DNA of 10,544 nucleotides from an uncultured Collinsella sp. (lineage in GTDB: Bacteria; Actinomycetota; Coriobacteriia; Coriobacteriales; Coriobacteriaceae). The translations under genes were made by a program, and so were the position numbers. Under the pieces are notes generated by a model that made no database searches, was not told the origin of the DNA, and saw only the letters and a list, made by a program, of their open reading frames with translations. The DNA lies in assembly GCA_900543945.1 (NCBI GenBank), contig UQTN01000073.1:1-10544 (forward strand). The letters run 5' to 3'. Each line of letters opens with the position of its first letter. Positions within the stretch are counted from its first letter, which is position 1. Below are positions 1 to 5,075 of the stretch, piece after piece.

Positions 1-4
1 CGGC

Positions 5-35
5 GCCCCCGGACCCCGGGAGGGGCCGCGGGGGC
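5..35. terminator. Very GC-rich hairpin, possible terminator
   Basis: Bases 14-17 (CCCC) pair with 22-25 (GGGG) around a GGGA loop. The stem continues as 11-12 with 26-27 and as roughly 6-10 with 28-33, with single-base bulges. No T-run follows on either strand. It may end a gene lying left of the window, but this is only a structural call. Bases 1-261 contain no gene I can support. Confidence 0.3.
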
Positions 36-192
36 GTTCGGCTAGGTGCGGGAATGGCCTATTTGCTCAATGTGTTCGGCTGAGATCGGAAATCAACCAA
101 AATGGCACCTACGACGTGCTGGTGGCAGGAGGTGAGGGCGTTAAAGATGTCGAGAATGATTATGGGAGTATTTTAGATGCAGGTATGAGAAA

Positions 193-252
193 GGGTCGAA
201 TCGAAGTGTCTGGCCGGACGCCAATTGTCCGGGAACTGTTCCGGTTCGACCC
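193..252 (-). terminator. Nested inverted repeat, possible minus-strand terminator
   Basis: GGGTCGAA at 193-200 is the exact reverse complement of TTCGACCC at 245-252. Inside lies a second perfect pair, CCGGAC (214-219) and GTCCGG (227-232), with a 7-base loop. Read on the minus strand, the outer stem is followed by TTTCTC, so it could end a transcript coming from the toxin remnant or the regulator genes. The long interior makes it a non-standard terminator, and other roles such as a protein-binding site are possible. Confidence 0.35.
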
Positions 253-261
253 TGCTTCATT

Positions 262-389
262 TTACATCCGCGGCATGTTTTTGTAGACGCCTGGCGATTA
301 CCGACCTTCACGACCTCGATGACGGTTTCCCCGTCCTCGATTCTTGCCAGATTGCGGTGGACATCGCTGCGCGAACGGCCGGATATCAT
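262..389 (-). pseudogene. C-terminal remnant of a RelE/ParE-family toxin, frameshifted
   Basis: Minus-strand translation from about 389 gives residues reading ...DVHRNLARIEDGETVIEVV, then KVGNRQ. This matches the end of RelE/ParE toxins, where an RxxxxxIxDG segment leads into a hydrophobic strand, VGxR and then xVY. In the first frame the ending is lost after GNRQA. One base shift at the CGCCAGGCGTC stretch restores GVYKNMPRM followed by a TAA stop (262-264), which is the expected VY-containing tail. The N-terminal two thirds are missing: upstream there is a perfect hairpin (391-430) and then the stop of the next gene. I see no antitoxin partner. The family call is by pattern recognition only. 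It is almost certainly non-functional, through both truncation and frameshift. Confidence 0.5.
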
Positions 390-390
390 T

Positions 391-430
391 TGAGCCAGAA
401 TCCTCTTCTATTGAAGCGGATTCTGGCTCA
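391..430. terminator. Perfect 13-bp stem hairpin between regulator operon and toxin remnant
   Basis: TGAGCCAGAATCC (391-403) is the exact reverse complement of 418-430. After one mismatch, CTTC and GAAG extend the stem around a TATT loop. On the plus strand GTGGTTTTTAA follows, and on the minus strand an A-rich run precedes the hairpin. It lies 56 bases past the stop of the 128-residue regulator, so it could end that minus-strand operon, but its T-run favours plus-strand termination. It may act in both directions. Confidence 0.55.
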
Positions 431-486
431 GTGGTTTTTAACTCGGTTGTTTGACAGAAGCCCACGTCGATAGTCGGTCTGTGGAC

Positions 487-873
487 TTAAGATTTCGGGG
501 GCTCCCAAGCGTTTTCGATCGCGGCGCGGTAGATTGCAGCGTAATTAAGCATCCAGCTGCCATCACCCGCTTTTTGAATAAACCCCTTATTCTTCAAAGA
601 GGTATAGGCCCGGGAGATCGTGTTCTTACTTAGGTGGTAGCGCTCCTCAATCCATTTGCTTTTTGCGTAAAAGCCCATGGCTCGTTTGTTTTTGGAAGGA
701 TTTCCAAGCTTCCATACGAGGCCGAGGATGAGGCGCTCGGCAGCGACAGTGGTGGCACAACACGCCCAGTCGGGCACCGAAATAAAATTCGCGTTATCCA
801 TTTTCCTTCTAATCTCTCGTTGCTCAGTAACATCATCGGAAAATTTGTCGGAAATCGACGGTAGCTCGCTCAT
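487..873 (-). CDS. Winged-helix DNA-binding protein of the integrated element
   Basis: This 128-residue cytoplasmic protein has a predicted winged helix at about residues 40-106. An opening helix carries AAERLILGLVWKLGN, then GFYAKSKWIEERYHLSKN leads into TISRAYTSLKNKGFIQKAG. The 'select, recognise, then wing' pattern resembles HTH_36-type domains found in plasmid or ICE replication initiators and in regulators. I cannot tell which of these it is, and no gene name is justified. It begins 9 bases after the stop of the Xis-like gene, and its Shine-Dalgarno AGGCGG overlaps that TAG stop, so the two are co-transcribed and probably translationally coupled. The stop is TAA at 487-489. It is followed by 56 bases and then the hairpin at 391-430. 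Codon use is AT-richer than in the chromosomal genes to the right, in keeping with a transferred element. Confidence 0.8.
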   Translation of the reverse strand: MSELPSISDKFSDDVTEQREIRRKMDNANFISVPDWACCATTVAAERLILGLVWKLGNPSKNKRAMGFYAKSKWIEERYHLSKNTISRAYTSLKNKGFIQKAGDGSWMLNYAAIYRAAIENAWEPPKS

Positions 874-882
874 GTTTACCGC

Positions 883-1128
883 CTAGTCAAGGTGGGCGGT
901 ACGACCTTCAAGCTGCTTGAAAAGCTCATAAAACGAGCTTTCAAACATGTAATTCGAGCGATGGATTTGGATGAGCTTGCCGGACTCGCGCATGAATTTG
1001 CGTGCGGTGTTTTCGCTCCAGCCAGTGAGTTCGCGGATATCGTTAACGCGGAGCAACCGATCGCACTGAGCGGCACCAGTGGGGAAAGTCGGTGTGGACG
1101 CCTGAGTGCTAATCTTTGGAGTAGCCAT
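883..1128 (-). CDS. Small excisionase-like HTH protein (Xis candidate)
   Basis: This 81-residue protein has a disordered Ser/Thr/Pro N-terminus (1-22) and then a compact helix-turn-helix. Residues LLRVNDIRELTG (25-36), WSENTARKFMRESGK (37-51) and IHRSNYMFESSFYELF (55-70) follow the MerR/excisionase-type plan: 'select the site, recognise, wing, C-terminal helix'. Size, fold and position beside a tyrosine recombinase fit a recombination directionality factor that bends DNA at the attachment sites. It could instead be a simple repressor of int. The ATG at 1128 is supported by AAAGGA about 9 bases upstream. It is followed at 9 bases by the winged-helix gene. The 218 bases between it and int hold promoter-like and inverted-repeat signals, so it probably has its own promoter. 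Confidence 0.75.
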   Translation of the reverse strand: MATPKISTQASTPTFPTGAAQCDRLLRVNDIRELTGWSENTARKFMRESGKLIQIHRSNYMFESSFYELFKQLEGRTAHLD

Positions 1129-1160
1129 GATGAGCTATCCTTTCAATGAGGGCCCTCCCT

Positions 1161-1192
1161 GTGCTTGTAAGACTTACCAGGTTCATAAGCAC
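1161..1192. promoter_or_regulatory. Nested inverted repeat in the leader of the xis-like gene
   Basis: GTGCTT (1161-1166) and AAGCAC (1187-1192) form outer arms. Inside is GTAAGACTTAC (1167-1177), an 11-base palindrome around a central A. A further 10-base palindrome, GAGGGCCCTC, lies at 1148-1157, just before the ribosome binding site. These sit between the candidate promoter and the start codon, so they could be operators or an RNA hairpin that controls translation. There is no direct proof of binding. Confidence 0.4.
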
Positions 1193-1240
1193 TTGGGGGG
1201 CCGGTTTCTATGACTACATGCGTAGCCATCTGACAGCTTT

Positions 1241-1269
1241 AGCATGTATTAAAACTCATTAGTTGTCAA
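1241..1269 (-). promoter_or_regulatory. Candidate promoter of the xis-like operon
   Basis: On the minus strand a perfect TTGACA (complement of 1264-1269) stands 17 bases before CATGCT (complement of 1241-1246), a poor -10 box. An overlapping alternative is TTGATT with a 16-base spacer and TAATAC. The AT-rich setting and the position upstream of 1128 favour a promoter here, but the exact boxes are uncertain. Confidence 0.3.
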
Positions 1270-1297
1270 TCAAATATAGCATCTACCTGCGGAAACG

Positions 1298-1317
1298 ATA
1301 TTATAGTACCGTAATAT
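1298..1317. repeat. AT-rich inverted repeat between int and xis
   Basis: ATATTA (1298-1303) and TAATAT (1312-1317) flank an 8-base loop, TAGTACCG. It lies just past the int stop on the minus strand and upstream of the xis promoter candidate. It is too AT-rich and has no clean T-run, so a strong terminator is unlikely. An operator or recombinase accessory site is possible. Confidence 0.3.
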
Positions 1318-1346
1318 TATGAATAAAACGATGAATGAAAAACATG

Positions 1347-2594
1347 CTATTTCTCGCTTCTCTGTATATAGGCGTTGATGAAGTCTTCGTAGCCTTTAAC
1401 TGCTTTTATTTCTGATTGTTGAACGAGGCTTGTATACGTTTTGAGCGTGATATTGGGGTCCGCGTGGCCAAGAATACCTTGCACGCTTCTAACGTCCGAT
1501 CCGTTCGCCAGCATAAAAGTGCTTACGCAATGCCTGAGCTGATGCGGGCAGATGCCCTTATATAGTTTTCCGCCAGTCGAATTATTCGGCTCATAGATTC
1601 CAAGATTGCAGCTAACTGCGAATTCGCGAAACCAATGGTTGAAGATGTAGTTCTTCATGTGACAGACAGTAGGGACCCCTTGCTCGACAGCAATATCGCT
1701 AATGATGGGAGTGCTGCCTCTCTGGGACAGCCCCAGAGAGGCCAGGAGCTCTTTTTGTATGGCTGACCATGATTGAAGACGTTCGGCCAGGGTTTCTCCA
1801 ACGGGGATTTTGCGTTGGCTTTCTTGTGACTTGGGTGCCCTCAGTTCATGATCGTTGGTGTACTGCCTGTCAATTTTCAAGGTTTTATTGGCAGGGTCCC
1901 AATCGCGCCATTCGAGGCCCAGCATCTCGCCTTTTCGCATACCCGTATACACTAGTACTAGCGTACCAACAGCTTCGGCGGTGAGCTCAATGTGTTGAAG
2001 ATGTGTGCATAGGGTAGCTACTTGCTCGATTGTCAGTGATTCTCTTTTGTTGCGTGGTCTGCGAACATGAACGGTAGCGCAGGGGTTTCGGTCAATTATT
2101 CTCTTTGCGACTGCATTCGACAGAATCTGGCGCAGTTTCGCATTGATTCGTACAAGCTCAGATGGTTTGTATTTTCCCGTACGACGAGCTTCGGCATATG
2201 TTTCTTCGATTAGATCGGGAGTTAGCCCCTCAATTGTCTGAAACGCACCGAATAGGTCTTCGATATGCCTGCAATCGTACGCTTCTCTTTCATAGCTCGT
2301 TGGCGCAAGCTCGGTGTCCCTATTTTCATGAAAGGCCCAGCAGTAGGACGCAAGCAAAGTGGGCTTTTTAGTTTTAGTGATCGTGCCAGAGGAGTTGATT
2401 TCAGCCAGCTTGGCCTGCATTGCAGCCTTAGCTTCTGTTTTAGTCTTGCAACGAACCGTATAAGTTGGGGATCGTTTGTAACGCCCTGTCTTAGGGTCCT
2501 TGACCCCAAGGGAAAAATAATAGCGATAGGTGTTAGGTGATCTCTTGTCTTTCCAACACGTGCCTCTTCCGCTAATTAGTGGCTGTTCTGACAT
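1347..2594 (-). CDS. int: Tyrosine recombinase (phage/ICE-type integrase)
   Basis: This 415-residue site-specific recombinase catalyses integration and excision by strand exchange at the att core. Domains: an N-terminal arm-binding region (about 8-70, with the aromatic NTYRYYFSLG), a SAM-like core-binding domain (about 78-180) and the catalytic domain (about 185-400). All catalytic residues are visible: R220 in TGMRKGE, K255 in RAPKSQ, H351 and R354 in HQLRH, H377 in GHADP and nucleophile Y387 in TYTSL, ten residues after H377 as usual. Length is normal for Int-family ICE or phage integrases and nothing is broken, so it should be active. The ATG at 2594 has GGAG about 10 bases upstream. It faces away from the attR at 2787-2831 and lies next to it, as expected. 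The AT-richer codon use sets it apart from the wall operon. The C-terminal tail after Y387 is 28 residues. Confidence 0.96.
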   Translation of the reverse strand: MSEQPLISGRGTCWKDKRSPNTYRYYFSLGVKDPKTGRYKRSPTYTVRCKTKTEAKAAMQAKLAEINSSGTITKTKKPTLLASYCWAFHENRDTELAPTSYEREAYDCRHIEDLFGAFQTIEGLTPDLIEETYAEARRTGKYKPSELVRINAKLRQILSNAVAKRIIDRNPCATVHVRRPRNKRESLTIEQVATLCTHLQHIELTAEAVGTLVLVYTGMRKGEMLGLEWRDWDPANKTLKIDRQYTNDHELRAPKSQESQRKIPVGETLAERLQSWSAIQKELLASLGLSQRGSTPIISDIAVEQGVPTVCHMKNYIFNHWFREFAVSCNLGIYEPNNSTGGKLYKGICPHQLRHCVSTFMLANGSDVRSVQGILGHADPNITLKTYTSLVQQSEIKAVKGYEDFINAYIQRSEK

Positions 2595-2786
2595 CTTTGC
2601 ACTCCGTTTCTTTGAATAGTTTTCAACAATTCATTGAGTGCAGTTTAGCTAAAGCTGTTAGTAATATGTTTGTAAAAGCGTAGGCGCAGCTACCGGAGGT
2701 AAAAGACACAAACTGCTATGTTTATCTGCGGTTATATGGTGTTCAGCGATGCTTGATGAATAGTAGGGGGTAGCATTAAATCATAT
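2595..2786 (-). promoter_or_regulatory. Int leader and attR-flanking region, with palindrome
   Basis: This AT-rich non-coding stretch lies between int and the tRNA half. It holds the int ribosome binding site and a perfect 10-base palindrome, TTTAGCTAAA (2644-2653). On the minus strand, bases 2648-2658 read ACAGCTTTAGC, which recurs on the plus strand at 1233-1243 upstream of the xis-like gene. A TTTACA with AT-rich DNA after it could be a -35 box, but no convincing -10 box is seen. Arm-type Int or Xis sites are expected here; I cannot define them. Confidence 0.4.
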
Positions 2787-2831
2787 CTCCTAAAGCGGGT
2801 GCCGACGGTTCGAATCCGCCCGGGGGCACCA
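2787..2831 (+). other. 3' half of tRNA-Arg(CCU): attachment site attR
   Basis: Bases 2787-2793 (CTCCTAA) read as an anticodon loop with anticodon CCT at 2789-2791. They are followed by a 3' anticodon strand AGCGG, a 5-base variable region, a T-arm with loop TTCGAAT (2809-2815), the acceptor strand CGGGGGC (2821-2827), A73 and an encoded CCA (ending at 2831). The bases upstream (2782-2786, CATAT) cannot pair with AGCGG, and no GCCCCCG acceptor strand lies where it should. This is therefore only a half tRNA, as left by integration. The crossover core probably starts at 2786-2787. The T-stem has one A-C mismatch (2805 against 2819), either decay or a natural quirk. It is not a functional tRNA. 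Confidence 0.75.
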
Positions 2832-2841
2832 GAGGAATATC

Positions 2842-2870
2842 GAGCCCGGTACCGCTACGGTGCCGGGCTC
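2842..2870 (+). terminator. Terminator of the tRNA-Arg transcription unit
   Basis: A 13-bp stem (2842-2854 with 2858-2870, one G-T wobble) around a CTA loop lies 10 bases after the tRNA CCA. TTCTGATT follows. It was probably the original terminator of the tRNA gene before integration, which supports the host side starting at the tRNA half. Confidence 0.7.
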
Positions 2871-2888
2871 TTCTGATTCATGCCATGT

Positions 2889-2929
2889 CAAAAATGAAGC
2901 GCCCGCTTGCTGGGGGAGCAAGCGGGCGC
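2889..2929 (-). terminator. Rho-independent terminator of the kinase operon
   Basis: A perfect 13-bp GC-rich stem (2899-2911 with 2917-2929) with a 5-base loop is followed on the minus strand by TTCATTTTTGA. It lies 52 bases past the kinase stop codon, and is a strong intrinsic terminator for the fhaA-to-pknB operon. It converges with the tRNA terminator at 2842-2870. Confidence 0.88.
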
Positions 2930-2981
2930 CTGTGAGCGAATATGTTTGCGGCGAGAGCCGTAATGAGCGGTTGGGTTGCGA

Positions 2982-4943
2982 CTAGTTGGTCGTACCGGAA
3001 TCGTCGCCCGTGCTCGTGCCTGAACCCGAACCCGAGCCAGAAAGTGCAACCGTCAGCGTAATCGTGCTGTCGGTGGACTGCTTGCCGGTGGGGGAGACGC
3101 CCGTGACGGTGGCGTTTTCGTTGCCACTCACGGGGTTGCCGTTCTGATCGCAGAACGCGATGTTGTAGAAGCCGGCGTTGTTGAGCGCGGTGACGGCGGC
3201 GGAAATGCTCTTGCCGTACAGGTTGCCCGGGACGGTGGCCTTGCCGGACTTCTTGGCAATGACGACGGTAATCGTGGCACCGGGCTTCTGCTTGCCGCTG
3301 GGGTTCCAGCTGATTACGGTGCCCTCGGTAACCGAGTCGTTCTCCTGGTAGCTCACGTCGACGCCAAAGCCTGCCATATCGAGGGCGTTGCGCGCCTGGG
3401 CCTCGGTCATGTCGGTCAGGTCGGGGACGGACGTGGTATCCGGGCCGCTCGAGACCTTGTACGAGATGGTCGTGCCCTTCTCGACTTCCTTACCGGCGTC
3501 GGTGCCCTGCTCAAAGACCTGGCCCTCATCGGCCTCGTTGGCCTCCTCGGTGGCGTTGCCCTTTAGGCCAACGCTTGCCAGTGCCGCCTCTGCCTGGTCC
3601 TTGGTTAGACCGACAAGCTGGGGAACCTCAACCTTCTCGGAGGGCTTGGGGCCCTTGGAGATCACCAGGTTCACCTTGGTGCCCTTGGCCTTCTTGGTGT
3701 GGCCGTTGGGCGTCTGCTCGGCGACCTTGCCCTCGTCGACATCGTCGTTGTAGCTTTGGTCGATGGTGCCGACCTCGAGGCCGGCTTCCTTGATCAGCTC
3801 GACGGCAGTCTGCTGGTCCTTGCCCAGCACGTCGGGCACGGGGACCTGCTCGCCGCCAAAGAGTCCTGTGGCAAAGGCCACCACGATGCCGATGACGGCA
3901 ACAGCTGCCACCACGGCGGCGATGATCTTGTTCTTGTTGGATTTGGGCTTTTCGACCTCGTAGGAGCCGGTGGAGCCCGAAACCGAGCTACGGGCGGTAT
4001 TCTGGCCGCTCACGCCCGAGACGGGACGCACCATGGCGCGCGTCTGATCGGAAAGCTCGCGAGTCTTGGTGGTGCCCAGCTCACCGGGGGCACCGATGAT
4101 GCGCGTGGGCTCCGAGATGTTGACGGCACGGCCCGACAGGTAGCTGTTGAGCACCTGACGCAGCTCGTCGGCGGTCTGGAAGCGGTTTGCCGGGTCCTTC
4201 TCCATGCACTTGAGGATGATGCGCTCAAGGTCGGCGTCGACACCGGAGTTGATCTGGCTCGGCGGAATAGGCAGCTCGTTGACCTGCTTGAGTGCGACCG
4301 AGATGGCGTCATCACCGTCAAAGGGCACGCGGCCGGTGGCGCACTCGTACATCACGACGCCCAGCGAGTAGATATCCGAGGTGGGGCCGAGGTCCTGACC
4401 ACGGGTCTGCTCGGGACTGACGTAGTGGGCGGTTCCCAGCACGTTGTTGTCTTGCGTGAGGTGGCTGTTCTTGGCGCGCGCGATGCCAAAGTCCATCACC
4501 TTGATGTTGCCGTCGGGCAGCACCATGATGTTCTGCGGCTTGATGTCGCGGTGGATGATCTCGTGCTTGTGGGCGACCGAAAGCGCGGAGCTGATCTGCG
4601 AGCCGATCTGGGCGACCTTCTTGGGGTCGAGGGCGCCGTGGCTCTTGATGCCGCTCTTAAGGTCGGTGCCGCGCAGGTACTCCATGACGATGTAATAGGT
4701 GTCGCCGTCCTTGCCCCAATCGTAGACGCCCACGATATAGGGGGAGGAGAGACCGGCTGCTGCCTGGGCCTCCTGCTTAAAGCGTGCGGCGAAGGTTGCG
4801 TCGCCAGCATACTGCGGCAGCATGATCTTGACGGCTACCGTGCGGTCGAGGACCTGGTCCTGCGCACGGAAGACGGTCGCCATGCCGCCTGTCCCCACCT
4901 TATCCTTGAGGAGGTATCTTCCCCCGAGGACCCTCTGTTCCAT
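2982..4943 (-). CDS. pknB: PASTA-domain Ser/Thr protein kinase (PknB type)
   Basis: This 653-residue membrane kinase has a cytoplasmic kinase domain at about 10-270: glycine loop GTGGMATVF (17-25), K39 in AVKI, E58 of helix C, HRD catalytic loop (131-133) with K135 and N138, DFG (151-153) and TAHYVSPEQ (171-179). T163 and T171 lie in the activation loop. A juxtamembrane linker (271-338) leads to one transmembrane helix (about 339-361), then four extracellular PASTA repeats (about 366-431, 437-500, 504-566, 569-634) and a Gly/Ser tail. The family binds muropeptides or lipid II and phosphorylates wall and division proteins. The ATG at 4943 is chosen because GGAG stands 5 bases before it; the earlier in-frame ATG at 4958 has no Shine-Dalgarno. 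A 132-base gap separates it from the RodA-PBP gene, longer than the other gaps here, so a private promoter is possible. It is the last gene before the operon terminator. No second kinase (pknA) is present beside it. Confidence 0.96.
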   Translation of the reverse strand: MEQRVLGGRYLLKDKVGTGGMATVFRAQDQVLDRTVAVKIMLPQYAGDATFAARFKQEAQAAAGLSSPYIVGVYDWGKDGDTYYIVMEYLRGTDLKSGIKSHGALDPKKVAQIGSQISSALSVAHKHEIIHRDIKPQNIMVLPDGNIKVMDFGIARAKNSHLTQDNNVLGTAHYVSPEQTRGQDLGPTSDIYSLGVVMYECATGRVPFDGDDAISVALKQVNELPIPPSQINSGVDADLERIILKCMEKDPANRFQTADELRQVLNSYLSGRAVNISEPTRIIGAPGELGTTKTRELSDQTRAMVRPVSGVSGQNTARSSVSGSTGSYEVEKPKSNKNKIIAAVVAAVAVIGIVVAFATGLFGGEQVPVPDVLGKDQQTAVELIKEAGLEVGTIDQSYNDDVDEGKVAEQTPNGHTKKAKGTKVNLVISKGPKPSEKVEVPQLVGLTKDQAEAALASVGLKGNATEEANEADEGQVFEQGTDAGKEVEKGTTISYKVSSGPDTTSVPDLTDMTEAQARNALDMAGFGVDVSYQENDSVTEGTVISWNPSGKQKPGATITVVIAKKSGKATVPGNLYGKSISAAVTALNNAGFYNIAFCDQNGNPVSGNENATVTGVSPTGKQSTDSTITLTVALSGSGSGSGTSTGDDSGTTN

Positions 4944-5075
4944 TCCTGCTCCTAACATAACTATTCGCTCAACGATGTGTGTAGTACATACGATGTGGCC
5001 GCTGGGGCCGTGTGGCGCGTTGCCGCTAACTCTTCGGCCGCGGCGCGCCTCGGGTGTCCGATTCGATCATGGACA

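Larger units (their letters stand above)
1..2831. mobile_element. Right-hand end of an element integrated at tRNA-Arg(CCU)
   Basis: An AT-richer block holding a tyrosine recombinase, an excisionase-like HTH gene and a winged-helix gene abuts a 3' tRNA half at 2787-2831. This is the standard layout of an integrative element (prophage, satellite or ICE) inserted into a tRNA 3' end, with int next to the attachment site. The tRNA half has no 5' partner beside it, so this end is attR. The complete tRNA and attL should lie left of base 1. No structural, conjugation or replication module is visible, so the class of element is undetermined. The first 50 or so bases are very GC-rich and may belong to another part of the element or to something else. 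Composition and gene content are seen; integration history is inferred. Confidence 0.75.

Noticed and set aside
5..34. GC-rich stretch containing CCGGGGGC on the minus strand, similar to the tRNA acceptor end, as a possible attL
   Set aside because: Only eight bases agree, in the wrong orientation, and no T-arm or anticodon loop lies nearby.
1..286. Plus-strand frame open from the window edge to TAG at 284-286, with a protein-like stretch after base 89
   Set aside because: The first 50 bases code for an implausible Gly/Pro/Arg run in a hairpin. The frame crosses two perfect inverted repeats and lies antisense to the toxin remnant. I recognise no family, so I did not call a gene.
2757..2831. 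A complete tRNA ending at the CCA
   Set aside because: No GCCCCCG acceptor strand or D-arm lies upstream, and the 5' anticodon strand does not pair. Only the 3' half is tRNA.
3699..4955. 418-codon plus-strand frame opposite the kinase
   Set aside because: It is the antisense shadow of a GC-rich gene. The minus strand has every kinase and PASTA motif in order, and the plus-strand peptide shows no recognisable domain.
4944..4958. Earlier kinase start adding five residues
   Set aside because: There is no Shine-Dalgarno before 4958, while GGAG precedes the ATG at 4943 at an ideal distance.
4944..5075. Promoter for the kinase gene in the 132-base gap
   Set aside because: I found no pair of boxes with acceptable spacing, only a GC-rich stretch and scattered AT steps. 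A promoter is possible but not supported by sequence.
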